Of a stretch of DNA of 64,000 nucleotides, positions 53,507 through 61,731 are shown one piece after another (position 1 is the first letter of the stretch; every line of letters starts with the position of its first letter). The position numbers and the translations under genes are program-made. The notes beneath the pieces were generated by a model that had not been told where the DNA came from, searched no databases, and saw only the letters and a list, made by a program, of their open reading frames with translations. The DNA is from Treponema socranskii subsp. buccale (GTDB lineage Bacteria; Spirochaetota; Spirochaetia; Treponematales; Treponemataceae). Where the stretch lies: the NCBI RefSeq assembly GCF_024181585.1, contig NZ_CP054258.1:1116001-1180000 (forward strand). The letters run 5' to 3'.

Positions 53507-53540
53507 AAAAAAAAACACCGACCGGATATCGATCGGTGTT
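53507..53540 (-). terminator. Rho-independent terminator after the hydroxyacyl-CoA dehydrogenase gene
   Basis: On the minus strand, AACACCGA pairs with TCGGTGTT, followed by a run of T. A second hairpin GCCCGCG/CGCGGGC (53556-53579) lies between it and the stop codon. Confidence 0.85.
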
Positions 53541-53588
53541 TCGGGTAAAAGCGCTGCCCGCGTAAAACTTTGCGCGGGCACAGATACA

Positions 53589-54542
53589 TTATTTGTATTT
53601 GTAAAAACCTTCGCCCGCGTTTATGCCCGTTTTCCCCTGGTCGATGTAACTTTTAAGGATTTTTGCGATGCGCCCGTGGAGAGAAGCGGGGTCGGATGCG
53701 TCGGGACGATTCATTGTAATATTGTACGCCGTTTCCAAGCCGACGATATCGAGGATTTGGAAGGGGCCGAGCGGGCTTCCCGTGCCGAGCTTCCATGCCA
53801 AGTCGATGGTTTTTACGTCTCCGACTTCGTTTGCAAGCAGTGCTTCGCCCGCCGTTAAAAACGGTATGAGCATGGAATTGAGCAGATAGCCGGGCTGCTC
53901 TTTTAAAACTTTGAGCGGTATCATGCCGATGTCTTTGGCGAATTCGACGACTTTTTCGAATGCGGCGGGATCGGTTCCGTCGTGTCCCATGATTTCGACC
54001 ATATTGTTGCGCCAGATATTGTTTGCAAAGTGGATGGCCAAATAGCGTTTCGGATTTTTAACGTGATCGCGGAACATGCTCGGCACCATCGAAGACGAGT
54101 TGGTCGCGACGATGGTTTTATCTTCAAGGACGGCCGAAAGCGCGTCGTAAAAGTCTTTTTTCGCTTGAGGATTTTCGGCCATGCTTTCGATGACGATATC
54201 GGCGTCTTTGACCGCTGAAGCAAGGTCGGTCGTAAGTTTGAGGTTTTTATACGCCGCTTCGGCATTTTTTTTGAGGCGGGCGATTTCTTCGGCGCTTATA
54301 TGTTCGCCGTCGTCTATGAGGCCCCTTGAAAAGCTCGCGCCCTTCGTACCGATTTTCGTTTCGGCATCGGCCAATTCGGCAAGATATATTCCGTGCAGCC
54401 GGTCGATTTTCGGCTGAGACCGTCCGATCGACGCGTCGGAACGCAGCCATATCGTAACGTCGAATCCTTTGTACGCCGCTTGAAATGCGATTTGACTTCC
54501 CAAAACGCCGCCGCCCGCAACAACAACCTTTTTAATGCTCAT
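53589..54542 (-). CDS. 3-hydroxyacyl-CoA dehydrogenase
   Basis: NAD-dependent oxidation or reduction of 3-hydroxyacyl-CoA. The 317 residues have the dinucleotide loop VVVAGGGVLGSQIAF (about 6-20), ATNSSSM, the catalytic His in LAIHFANN (about 148) and the C-terminal dimerisation domain with GYLLNSMLIP and GPFQILDIVGL. AAGGAGC sets the start. No beta-oxidation or butyrate genes are adjacent, so the physiological acyl chain is unknown; the 3-hydroxybutyryl-CoA dehydrogenase class fits best by size. Confidence 0.88.
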   Translation of the reverse strand: MSIKKVVVAGGGVLGSQIAFQAAYKGFDVTIWLRSDASIGRSQPKIDRLHGIYLAELADAETKIGTKGASFSRGLIDDGEHISAEEIARLKKNAEAAYKNLKLTTDLASAVKDADIVIESMAENPQAKKDFYDALSAVLEDKTIVATNSSSMVPSMFRDHVKNPKRYLAIHFANNIWRNNMVEIMGHDGTDPAAFEKVVEFAKDIGMIPLKVLKEQPGYLLNSMLIPFLTAGEALLANEVGDVKTIDLAWKLGTGSPLGPFQILDIVGLETAYNITMNRPDASDPASLHGRIAKILKSYIDQGKTGINAGEGFYKYK

Positions 54543-54671
54543 ATTGTACGCTCCTTGAATATCGATAATTCTTTCCGATGAATATTATCATACTCTCCCG
54601 AACAGAGGATGTCAACGAATGCGTGATACATATCGAAAGACATGTGAAAAGCGGGGAGGATATTCTATGAA

Positions 54672-55658
54672 TTATAAAACGCGGGCGAATTCTTTGACGA
54701 TTTGGGGGATGAGCGTATCGATTGTGCCGCTCGAACTTGCGCCCGAAGCGTTTTTATGTCCTCCGCCGCCGAATTTTGCCGCGACGGCGCTTACATCGAC
54801 GTTGCCGCGCGAGCGGAAGCCTATCGTGCATGAATATTCGCTTTCCTGCCGTACAAAGACGACGGCAAGCGTTTTTTCGACAGAGAGGAGCAGCGTGTAC
54901 AGCGCGTCGGAATCGCGGCCTTCGGCGCCCCATTTTTGCGTATCGTCCGTCGTTTCGCTCGTAACGATGAGTTTTCCGTCAAGGTAGCGTTCCGCGCGGG
55001 AAAGAGCGGAGCCGAGGAGTTTTCGCGTTGCGTAGGGCTTTCCGCCGGTAATAAAGTCGTAAGTCGCTCTCGGATTTGCGCCCGAAGAGACGAGGCGGGA
55101 AGCGGCTTTGAACACTTCGGCGGAATCCGATTCGAGGAAGCGGAAAAATCCCGTGTCGGTACACAAACCGGTAAAAAGAATTTCCGCCGCATCTTTCGGT
55201 ATGCAGCCGACAACGCTTTCATATAAAAGCTGAACGATCGCGCAGGCGGCGGGGAAAGATGCGTCGATGATGCAAAGCGCGCCCTCCGGAGCAGAGGCTG
55301 TCTTATGGTGATCGATGACGCAAGTATCGAGGTTGTGCAAATCACCGTCGATGTCTCCGAGCCGCGCGTATTCCGAGCAGTCCGTGATGATGAGCGCGCT
55401 CTTTTTACGCTCTTCTTCGCTTAAAAAACGCATCGAAGAGGAAAATCGATTTTCATATCGCTTTATTTCGGTACGCTTAAAAGGTCCCGCGGAAAGCAGT
55501 TGGAATTCTTTGCCTTTATTTTGAACGAGCATACCGAGCGCGATGCACGAACAGATGCAATCGCCGTCGGGCTCTTTATGACCTGCGATGTAAAAAAAAT
55601 CATGCCGATCGATAAAATTGCCAAACGATGCGGCTTCCGTTTCTGTAAGCAGTTGCAT
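54672..55658 (-). CDS. nrnA: DHH family phosphoesterase (NrnA-type)
   Basis: Predicted nanoRNase/pAp or cyclic dinucleotide-related phosphodiesterase; cytosolic. The 328 residues show the DHH motifs HKEPDGDC (about 27), TDCSEYARLGD (about 92), VIDHHKTA (about 114) and TGLCTDTGFFRF, and the DHHA1 domain with GGGGHKNASGA near 302. The ATG lies 13 bp after the preceding gene and has no evident Shine-Dalgarno sequence, so translational coupling is likely. Confidence 0.9.
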   Translation of the reverse strand: MQLLTETEAASFGNFIDRHDFFYIAGHKEPDGDCICSCIALGMLVQNKGKEFQLLSAGPFKRTEIKRYENRFSSSMRFLSEEERKKSALIITDCSEYARLGDIDGDLHNLDTCVIDHHKTASAPEGALCIIDASFPAACAIVQLLYESVVGCIPKDAAEILFTGLCTDTGFFRFLESDSAEVFKAASRLVSSGANPRATYDFITGGKPYATRKLLGSALSRAERYLDGKLIVTSETTDDTQKWGAEGRDSDALYTLLLSVEKTLAVVFVRQESEYSCTIGFRSRGNVDVSAVAAKFGGGGHKNASGASSSGTIDTLIPQIVKEFARVL

Positions 55659-55670
55659 GAGAGGGTGCGA

Positions 55671-56105
55671 TCAGTTTAAGTCGAGTTCTTCGAGCGTATC
55701 TTTATCGATATCCGTCACTTTATTCGGATCGGCCAATCCCCAAAAATCGACGTCCTTTGTCGGCGGTACGCTTAAAATAACGCGCAAAAATTTGCCGTTG
55801 TCTTTGACGATCGTCATAAAGGGCTGGAGCGTTCCGCGCACCGTGCGGAATTTCAATTTGCGCGGATTTTCGGCATTGCCCTTCGCCCATTTTTTCGGAA
55901 TTATCGTCGAGCCTGCTCCGACTTTATTTTTTGCATAGATGACAACGTATGCGTCTTCCGTCTGCAGGATTTTATACAGGGGGACGGTAAAATAGGTAAC
56001 GGAAGACCATTTGCTTTCGTCGAGCTTCGGCTGCGTCGTTTTTTGTGCCGTCAAAGCTGCGGCGCAGAGCACAAGGGCTGTAAAACACAGGGCAATCTTT
56101 TTCAT
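55671..56105 (-). CDS. Secreted hypothetical protein
   Basis: 144 residues. Residues 1-20 are a signal peptide (MKKIALCFTALVLCAAALTA). The mature part is basic and beta-rich (YFTVPLYKILQTEDAYVVIY, GAGSTIIPKKWAKG) and I do not recognise it. Two starts are possible: ATG 56117 with AAGGAG or ATG 56105 with GGAG; the second gives a cleaner MKK signal. It precedes nrnA by 12 bp. Confidence 0.75.
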   Translation of the reverse strand: MKKIALCFTALVLCAAALTAQKTTQPKLDESKWSSVTYFTVPLYKILQTEDAYVVIYAKNKVGAGSTIIPKKWAKGNAENPRKLKFRTVRGTLQPFMTIVKDNGKFLRVILSVPPTKDVDFWGLADPNKVTDIDKDTLEELDLN

Positions 56106-56193
56106 AACAACTCCCATAAAAACTCCTTAAAATCGATAATTGAGTTTGCCTCGCGCGCTTTATGCGCGGAAAAACCGCTTATTTTATGTATCG

Positions 56194-57138
56194 TCACATT
56201 ATGCCGAGCATAATAGCTTTTATCGTGTGTTTTCTGTTTTCCGCTTCGTCCCATACGATGCTCGCTTTACTTTCGAATACCGCTTCGCTCACTTCTTCGC
56301 CCTTTACCGCAGGCAGGCAGTGCATAAAGACGGATGTCGATTTGCCGGTTTCGCTCATAAGTGCTTCCGTTACGCGGAAAGGGGAGAGCAGTTTTGTGCG
56401 CGCATCTTTCAGCGCTTCTTCTCCCATCGACACCCATACGTCGGTATAAAGACAGTCGGCACCGCGGACGACGCTTTTATCGTCGCCGAGAGTGATCTTC
56501 GCTCCCGATTGGGCCGCAAACGGTGCACAGATGTTTTGAATCGCTTCGTCGGGAAAAAGCTCTTTCGGGCTGTAAACCGAAAAATCGATTCCGAGCTTTG
56601 CCGAAATGAGCATAAGACTCCGCGCGACGTTGTTTCTGCCGTCGCCGCAAAAACACCATTTGAGCCCTTTTAATGTTCCGAACCGCTCTTTCAATGTCAT
56701 CACATCGGCGAGCGCCTGCGTCGGATGAAAGGTATCGGTCAGCCCGTTGATGACGGGAACGCCTGCCCAGAGAGAAAGCTCTTCGGCGTGTTCCTGTTTA
56801 AAACCTCGGAATTCGATCGCGTTGAACATCCTGCCGAGCACGCGCGCCGTGTCTTTAACCGATTCTTTTGCACCGAGCTGGATATCCTGCGTCGACATAA
56901 AAACCGGGTGACCGCCTTCTTCGCCGAACGCGCTTTCAAAAGCGCTTCTCGTGCGCGTCGAGCGTTTTTCAAAGATGAGCGCGATCGTTTTACCGGCAAA
57001 GCGCGCGTGAACTTCTCCCCGTTTCGCTTCCGCTTTTACGGTATATGCGATGTCGAGCAGCGTTTCGATTTCGTCCGGCGACCAATCGATCCAATTGAGG
57101 AGCGATCGCCCCTTGAACGGAGCTTTAAATGTTTCCAT
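56194..57138 (-). CDS. argF: Ornithine carbamoyltransferase
   Basis: Transfers carbamoyl phosphate to ornithine, giving citrulline (anabolic), or runs in reverse in arginine fermentation (catabolic). The 314 residues show the carbamoyl-phosphate loop STRTR (about 60), the FHPTQ motif (about 138) and HCLP (about 273). No other arginine gene is adjacent, so direction is open. A TTTACA-17-TACTAT promoter leaves a very short leader containing AAGGT. Confidence 0.93.
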   Translation of the reverse strand: METFKAPFKGRSLLNWIDWSPDEIETLLDIAYTVKAEAKRGEVHARFAGKTIALIFEKRSTRTRSAFESAFGEEGGHPVFMSTQDIQLGAKESVKDTARVLGRMFNAIEFRGFKQEHAEELSLWAGVPVINGLTDTFHPTQALADVMTLKERFGTLKGLKWCFCGDGRNNVARSLMLISAKLGIDFSVYSPKELFPDEAIQNICAPFAAQSGAKITLGDDKSVVRGADCLYTDVWVSMGEEALKDARTKLLSPFRVTEALMSETGKSTSVFMHCLPAVKGEEVSEAVFESKASIVWDEAENRKHTIKAIMLGIM

Positions 57139-57152
57139 ACCTTACGGGGAAT

Positions 57153-57181
57153 ATAGTAGCTTGAATGGAAAGTTTTGTAAA
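57153..57181 (-). promoter_or_regulatory. argF promoter
   Basis: On the minus strand, TTTACA (57181-57176), 17 bp, TACTAT (57158-57153). The start would be near 57146, only about 8 nt before the ATG. Confidence 0.55.
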
Positions 57182-57460
57182 TTGCCCGCGCACAATCGTC
57201 AGGGCTTACGCATGAGAATCTATATTCCCCAAAAAATAACCATTACCGTAAAAAAATCGGCTACACTCCCGGCAGCAGCCCTGCCGTTCGCCGCGGCAGA
57301 CCGTGATTGGAATCGGACTGCGCGAACTTTTTTGCCAAAAAGTTCGCTTGCCATCGGTCAGAGCGGCTCGGCGGCAGTACCGCTGCCTCGCGTTTCGCCT
57401 TTTTTATTTTATATTATGTCTCTTTTCTGTGTATACATTTTTCATGCGTAATCCCTGCCT
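57182..57460. other. Non-coding stretch with hairpins upstream of argF
   Basis: No coding frame with gene-like character. It contains a perfect 11-bp inverted repeat GCGAACTTTTT/AAAAAGTTCGC (57322-57347), CTGCCG/CGGCAG (about 57281-57299) and GGCAG/CTGCC (about 57372-57386), followed by an AT-rich tract. GCGCACAATCGT near 57188 resembles the end of the 145-bp repeat unit further on and may be a decayed copy. Confidence 0.5.
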
Positions 57461-57787
57461 AATCGTGTGAGCGTATTTAGCGGCATGTGGGATTGAAGGC
57501 GCGGCGGATTACCCTAAGCGATGCGCAAGCATCGCACCGCCGCGTCCCTGAAAAAGCCGGGCTTTTTCAGGTCGGAAGCTTATTTTGTATATTGCTTGAT
57601 GTGCACAATCGTGTAGATTTATTAGCGGCATGTGGGATTGAACCCGCGGCGGATTACCCTAAGCGATGCGCAAGCATCGCACCGCCGCGTCCCTGAAAAA
57701 GCCGGGCTTTTTCAGGTCGGAAGTCTATTCGTATATCGCTTGATGTGCACAATCGTGTGAGCGTATTTAGCGGCATGTGGGATTGAA
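57461..57787. repeat. 145-bp tandem repeat carrying the tRNA-Met 3' end
   Basis: The 20-bp sequence TAGCGGCATGTGGGATTGAA, the T-arm/acceptor 3' end of the tRNA, occurs at 57478, 57623 and 57768, exactly 145 bp apart. Only the third copy is part of a whole tRNA. The two intervening segments (about 125 bp) are nearly identical. Each holds two perfect palindromes: GCGATGC-GCAA-GCATCGC (57518-57535; 57663-57680), nested inside CGCGGCGG/CCGCCGCG, and CCTGAAAAAGCC-G-GGCTTTTTCAGG (57547-57571; 57692-57716). There is no coding frame. Confidence 0.9.
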
Positions 57788-57840
57788 CCACAGACACTAC
57801 GGATATGAGCCGTATGCTCTACCAACTGAGCTATGCCGCC
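57768..57840 (-). tRNA. tRNA-Met (anticodon CAT)
   Basis: 73 nt on the minus strand. The acceptor stem GGCGGCA/TGCCGCT includes one G-U pair, the anticodon stem is TACGG/CCGTA with loop CTCATAT, and the T loop is GTTCAATCC. CCA is not encoded. The CAT anticodon could also be an isoleucine tRNA modified by TilS; the sequence resembles elongator tRNA-Met more. A TTGACA-18-TATGCT promoter lies just upstream. Confidence 0.9.
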
Positions 57841-57852
57841 GTGATAAAATTA

Positions 57853-57882
57853 AGCATAGCATATTTCGCTTTATTTTGTCAA
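57853..57882 (-). promoter_or_regulatory. tRNA-Met promoter
   Basis: On the minus strand, TTGACA (57882-57877), 18 bp, TATGCT (57858-57853), ending 12 bp before the tRNA. Confidence 0.7.
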
Positions 57883-57923
57883 TAAGGTTTTCGACGCTTT
57901 ATCCCTGCATACGTTAAATTTTC

Positions 57924-57989
57924 TAAAATTGCAAGAATTGCAAGATTTGCAAGAATTCGTGCAAGAACTGCAAGATTCTTGCAATTTTA
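57924..57989. repeat. TGCAAGA iterated repeats inside a 15-bp inverted repeat
   Basis: Five copies of TGCAAGA spaced 9-13 bp apart end in an inverted copy, so that TAAAATTGCAAGAAT (57924-57938) pairs perfectly with ATTCTTGCAATTTTA (57975-57989). It lies 62 bp beyond the nrdG stop and could act as its terminator; the array itself is unexplained. Confidence 0.7.
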
Positions 57990-58051
57990 AAAACGGTTAC
58001 CGACAGCATATAGCCGTATCGATAAAACGCCGTCGGCTCGCATCTTTCGTA

Positions 58052-58834
58052 TCAGCGGAGTTCGGAATCTTCAATAAAGGTTTTTGCGTATGCGACGAGA
58101 GAAGCTGCTTCCGCGTCGGAGTACGGGGCGATATCGTTATATGCGGGATCGATGCAGTTTTCATTTCGAAACTGTGCAAATCTCCACGATGCGTCGGAAG
58201 GGAGCAGAGCGGCCATTTCCCGTATGTCGCGCTTCGTTACGAGGGGCGGGACGAGCACGGTTCTCCATTCGCGCGAAGAAGGCGGGAGAGAAGACGTGAG
58301 GCGGGCGGCGGCGGCAATGCGGGATGAAAAATCCTCCGCGATTTTTACCGCAGCCGATTCGTCCTGCGTTTTCAGGCTGCCTAAAAGTTCGCCGTAGCGC
58401 GACGGGGAGGTTTTTATATCCATCGCGATAAAGTCGGGGCGCATTGTATCGTCTTCGATAAGAGCGTTCAGTTCGTCGGGCAATGTGCCGTTCGTGTCGA
58501 GCTTTACGCGGTAGCCGAGCGCTTTTGCATAAGGGACGAGGTAGGGCGTAAGCGGATTTATGAGGGGCTCTCCGCCGCTTATGACAAAACCCGTGAGGAC
58601 GTTTTTCCGTTTTTCGAGGTGTAAAAAGACTTCTTCCGCCGTCGCATAAACATCGTCCGCCGCGGCCTCTCCGCCGAGCACGAGGCCGGCGTTATAGCAG
58701 TAGGGACAGCGGAGATTGCAGCCGCGCAAAAAAAGAGAAGAAGCGACGCGGCCGGGAAAATCGACGAGCGTCGTCTTTACGAGAACACCGGCTTTTACGT
58801 GCAGGAGAGACTCGGGAATCGAACTTTCCGTCAT
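58052..58834 (-). CDS. nrdG: Anaerobic ribonucleotide reductase activating protein (radical SAM)
   Basis: Radical SAM enzyme that generates the glycyl radical on class III ribonucleotide reductase. The 260 residues have the cluster motif CNLRCPYC (CxxxCxxC, about 39-46), the SAM-binding GGEP (about 87) and a PFL-activase-like layout. It overlaps the glycyl-radical/redoxin gene by 4 bp, so activator and radical-bearing segment are made together from one promoter. Confidence 0.92.
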   Translation of the reverse strand: MTESSIPESLLHVKAGVLVKTTLVDFPGRVASSLFLRGCNLRCPYCYNAGLVLGGEAAADDVYATAEEVFLHLEKRKNVLTGFVISGGEPLINPLTPYLVPYAKALGYRVKLDTNGTLPDELNALIEDDTMRPDFIAMDIKTSPSRYGELLGSLKTQDESAAVKIAEDFSSRIAAAARLTSSLPPSSREWRTVLVPPLVTKRDIREMAALLPSDASWRFAQFRNENCIDPAYNDIAPYSDAEAASLVAYAKTFIEDSELR

Positions 58835-59385
58835 GCCGTGACGGAAGCGAATACTGCGTCGAGCTCTTCAACGCTGTGGCATCGCGCGCTTTCTTCGCCC
58901 GATTCGTCATAGACGATAACCGTCGGAGAAGCGAATACGCCTTTTTTTGCGGCTTCGGCAAGTCCTTCATCGGTGTCGACGTCGATCGTTTTACCGCTTA
59001 TCGAAAGCTTTGCCATATACGCTTGTACCGGCGGGCAGTTCGGGCAGGTTTTTCTCGAAAAAAGTTCCCATCTGCCGCTTTTTTCAAAATCCGCCGTGCG
59101 AGAAGCGGAAGCTTTTGCCGCAGGCTGCGTAACTCGTGCAGGGGAGGCGCACTCGCATGCGCTGTCCGCTTCGGTAATTTCGTACGCCACACTTTCGGGA
59201 ACGGCGAACATTTTCCGGTGATCGTATTCTTCGCGTTTGCCTTTATTCCAATTGCGGACTGCGCGGTAATAGCCGACGATGCGCGCGTATACTTCGGTTT
59301 CCGATCCGTGTACGTCCGCAAGCGCTGCCTTTGTCGCTTCGATATCCGCATCGATTTCTTTGATCGTTCGTTTTACTTCAGTCAT
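58831..59385 (-). CDS. Glycyl-radical segment of class III reductase fused to a redoxin
   Basis: 184 residues. Residues about 25-65 (SETEVYARIVGYYRAVRNWN and KGKREEYDHRKMF) match the C-terminal glycyl-radical loop of NrdD proteins; the Gly in RIVGYY would carry the radical. After a linker with a CECA motif (about 75-100), residues about 105-184 form a glutaredoxin/NrdH-type domain with CPNC (about 113-116) and the cis-proline ASPTVIVYD. It would thus provide both the radical and the dithiol reductant to the separate NrdD. AAGGGG sets the ATG. It shares an operon with nrdG and has its own consensus promoter. Confidence 0.85.
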   Translation of the reverse strand: MTEVKRTIKEIDADIEATKAALADVHGSETEVYARIVGYYRAVRNWNKGKREEYDHRKMFAVPESVAYEITEADSACECASPARVTQPAAKASASRTADFEKSGRWELFSRKTCPNCPPVQAYMAKLSISGKTIDVDTDEGLAEAAKKGVFASPTVIVYDESGEESARCHSVEELDAVFASVTA

Positions 59386-59445
59386 AACAATTTCCCCTTA
59401 AAACCCATAGTTGTAGATAATCATATATGTAGTACATATTGATAT

Positions 59446-59480
59446 ACGCTAATTATAGCGTTGTTTTAACCGCTTGTCAA
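59446..59480 (-). promoter_or_regulatory. Consensus promoter overlapped by an NrdR box
   Basis: On the minus strand, TTGACA (59480-59475), 17 bp, TATAAT (59457-59452). The 16-mer ACGCTATAATTAGCGT (59461-59446) covers the -10 and matches the NrdR box consensus ACACTATATATAGTGT at 12 positions with conserved symmetry. A further palindrome ATATGTA-G-TACATAT lies at 59425-59439. The leader is about 60 nt. Confidence 0.75.
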
Positions 59481-59613
59481 GTTTTTTACGCTATATTTAG
59501 CAGCGCGCAGCGGAAATGCTCCGAAACGCGCGTACGTAAAAAGCGGCTGTACCGTGCCGCAGATCTGCCGTCCTGCAACAGCCCCGCGGGCAGTCCTGCC
59601 GGCCGCCGTATCG

Positions 59614-61731
59614 CTATGCGCGCTCGGATGCGAGCACGGTCTCTTTTTCTTTTTCGAGCCGTTCGAGCTTCATCCGCAGCTCGTTTTCCTTTTCCGCTTT
59701 GCACTTCGGGCACTCGAAGTGTTCTCCGTTCAAATAGCCGTGGCTTCGGCAAATCGAATAGGTCGGCGAAATCGTTATATAGGGCACGCGGTAGTTCGCC
59801 GTGATCGCTTTTACCAAATCTCGGCACGCCCTCCAGTCTTTTATCTGTTCGCCCATAAAGGTGTGAAAAACCGTGCCTCCGGTGTATCGCGTCTGCAGGC
59901 TTTCCTGCAAATCGAGGGCTTCGAAGATGTCGGACGTATAATCGACGGGAAGCTGCGTCGAATTCGTATAAAAGGGGCTTTCGTCCGTACCGCTCGTGAT
60001 GATTCCCGGAAAATTCTTTTTGTCGTGGGAAGCGAGGCGGAACGATGTGCTTTCGGCGGGCGTCGCTTCGAGGTTGAAAAGTTCTCCCGTCGCTTCCTGA
60101 TAGTCGGCGAGGCGGCTTCTCATATAATCGAGGACGCGTTCGGCAAAGGCTTTGCCTTTCGGATCGACGATCGATGTGCCGAGGAAATTGAGGCAGCATT
60201 CGTTCATGCCGCAGAGCCCTATCGTATTGAAGTGGTTGTCGAGCGTGTGCAGGTAGCGCTTCGTATAGGGGTAGAGCCCCGTATCGAGGAGGTGCTTGAT
60301 CACTTTGCGCTTTATGCACAGGCTGTCGCGCGCGATGTCCATGAGATAGTCGAGCCGCTTGAAAAACGCTTTTTCGTCTTTTGCGAGAAAACCGATCTGC
60401 GGGAGGTTGATCGTAACGACGCCGAGGGAACCGGTAAACTCGTCGGAGCCGAAAAGGCCTCCGCCGCGCTTTCGAAGCTCGCGTTTATCGAGGCGGAGAC
60501 GGCAGCACATGGAGCGCACGTCGCTCGGATTCAAATCGGAATTGACGAAATTTTGAAAATAGGGAGTGCCGTATTGGGATGCCATTTTAAAAAGCAATTC
60601 CGCGTTTTCGCTTTCCCATTCGAAATTCTTTGTGATATTGTACGTCGGAATGGGGTAGCCGAAGCCCCGTCCCGAAGCGTCTCCTTCGAGCATGAGCAGG
60701 ATAAACTGTTTATTGATTATATCCATCTCTTTTTGGCAATCGCCGTACGTGAACTCCTGTTCTTCGCCGCCGACGATCGCTTTTTTGTTTTTGAGGTCGT
60801 CGGGACACACCCAGTCGAGCGTGACGTTCGTAAAGGGCGCCTGACTTCCCCAGCGGCTCGGCGTGTTGACGCCGAACAAAAAGCTTTGGATGCACTGCCG
60901 CACGCTCTTTTCCGAAAGATTGTCGATTTTGACGAAGGGCGCAAGATAGGTGTCGAACGAGCTGAACGCTTGAGCGCCCGCCCATTCGTTTTGCATGATG
61001 CCGAGAAAGTTTACCATTTGGTTGACGAGCGTCGAAAGGTGTGTCGCGGGCGTCGATGTGATTTTATCGGGAACGCCGCCGAGCCCTTCCTGAATGAGCT
61101 GCCTCAGCGACCAGCCCGCACAGTAGCCGGAAAACATCGAAAGGTCGTGAATGTGGAAGGCCGCCGTTTTATGCGCGTCCGCCACTTCTTTCGGATAGAT
61201 ATTGTTGAGCCAATAGTTTGCCGTAACGGCGCCGGAATTGCTCAAGATGAGACCGCCGAGGGAAAAATTGACGTTCGCGTTTTCTTTGACGCGCCAATCG
61301 CTTCGGCTCAAATATTCGTCCATCGTCTTATTGATGTCGAGCATGAGGCTTTTTGCATCGCGGATCGCTTCATGCCGTGCGCGGTAGAGGATATACGCTT
61401 TTGCGACTTCGACTTCGTTGTTTTCGATGAGGACGCTTTCGACGTCGTCCTGAATCTCTTCGATGGCGGGAATCGAATGCGTCCTGCTTCCCGCAAGGCG
61501 CAGGCGGAGCCGCTCTTCCACTGCGTCCGTAAGCTTTTCCGCCCGTTCGGGATCCTTTCGCTTTTCGACCGCTTCGATCGCGCGGTCGATCGCCGATTCG
61601 ATTTTTTTGCGGTCGTAGCTCGCAATGTCGCCCGACCGCTTTACGACGGATTTAATAAATCCCGCCGTCTCTTTGTCTCCGCTCCCGCCTAAAAAATTCC
61701 GCCATTCCGGAAATACTGCCTGATCGTTCAT
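59614..61731 (-). CDS. nrdD: Anaerobic ribonucleoside-triphosphate reductase, large part lacking the glycyl-radical loop
   Basis: Catalytic barrel of class III reductase, 705 residues. An ATP-cone allosteric domain lies at about 25-120. The barrel has HIHDLS and GYCAGWSLRQL (about 192-207), the thiyl motif MCCRLRLD (about 395) and GSLGVVTINLPQIGFLA. Near the C-terminus, TISPTYSICRSHGYLNGEHF and CPKC mark the metal-binding knob. Normal NrdD then continues into RVxGY; here it ends in a charged helix (LERLEKEKETVLASERA) and TAG. The missing segment is encoded 228 bp downstream in a separate gene. It overlaps nrdR by 4 bp. Confidence 0.9.
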   Translation of the reverse strand: MNDQAVFPEWRNFLGGSGDKETAGFIKSVVKRSGDIASYDRKKIESAIDRAIEAVEKRKDPERAEKLTDAVEERLRLRLAGSRTHSIPAIEEIQDDVESVLIENNEVEVAKAYILYRARHEAIRDAKSLMLDINKTMDEYLSRSDWRVKENANVNFSLGGLILSNSGAVTANYWLNNIYPKEVADAHKTAAFHIHDLSMFSGYCAGWSLRQLIQEGLGGVPDKITSTPATHLSTLVNQMVNFLGIMQNEWAGAQAFSSFDTYLAPFVKIDNLSEKSVRQCIQSFLFGVNTPSRWGSQAPFTNVTLDWVCPDDLKNKKAIVGGEEQEFTYGDCQKEMDIINKQFILLMLEGDASGRGFGYPIPTYNITKNFEWESENAELLFKMASQYGTPYFQNFVNSDLNPSDVRSMCCRLRLDKRELRKRGGGLFGSDEFTGSLGVVTINLPQIGFLAKDEKAFFKRLDYLMDIARDSLCIKRKVIKHLLDTGLYPYTKRYLHTLDNHFNTIGLCGMNECCLNFLGTSIVDPKGKAFAERVLDYMRSRLADYQEATGELFNLEATPAESTSFRLASHDKKNFPGIITSGTDESPFYTNSTQLPVDYTSDIFEALDLQESLQTRYTGGTVFHTFMGEQIKDWRACRDLVKAITANYRVPYITISPTYSICRSHGYLNGEHFECPKCKAEKENELRMKLERLEKEKETVLASERA

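Noticed and set aside
57182-57460. SRP RNA or other known structural RNA
   Set aside because: The conserved GGAAG/GCAG loop of SRP RNA and other hallmark motifs are absent; only unrelated hairpins are seen.
57461-57787. CRISPR array
   Set aside because: Only two full units, 145-bp period, the spacers are nearly identical to each other, and no cas genes are present.
58831-59385. NrdD C-terminus detached by a sequencing frameshift
   Set aside because: The 228 bp between the frames contains a stop, a perfect consensus promoter, an NrdR box and a Shine-Dalgarno sequence, and the small gene has its own redoxin domain.
59554-61692. A 712-codon open frame on the plus strand opposite nrdD
   Set aside because: It is the mirror of nrdD codon bias; it has no recognisable motif, no Shine-Dalgarno sequence, and the minus-strand protein is unmistakable.
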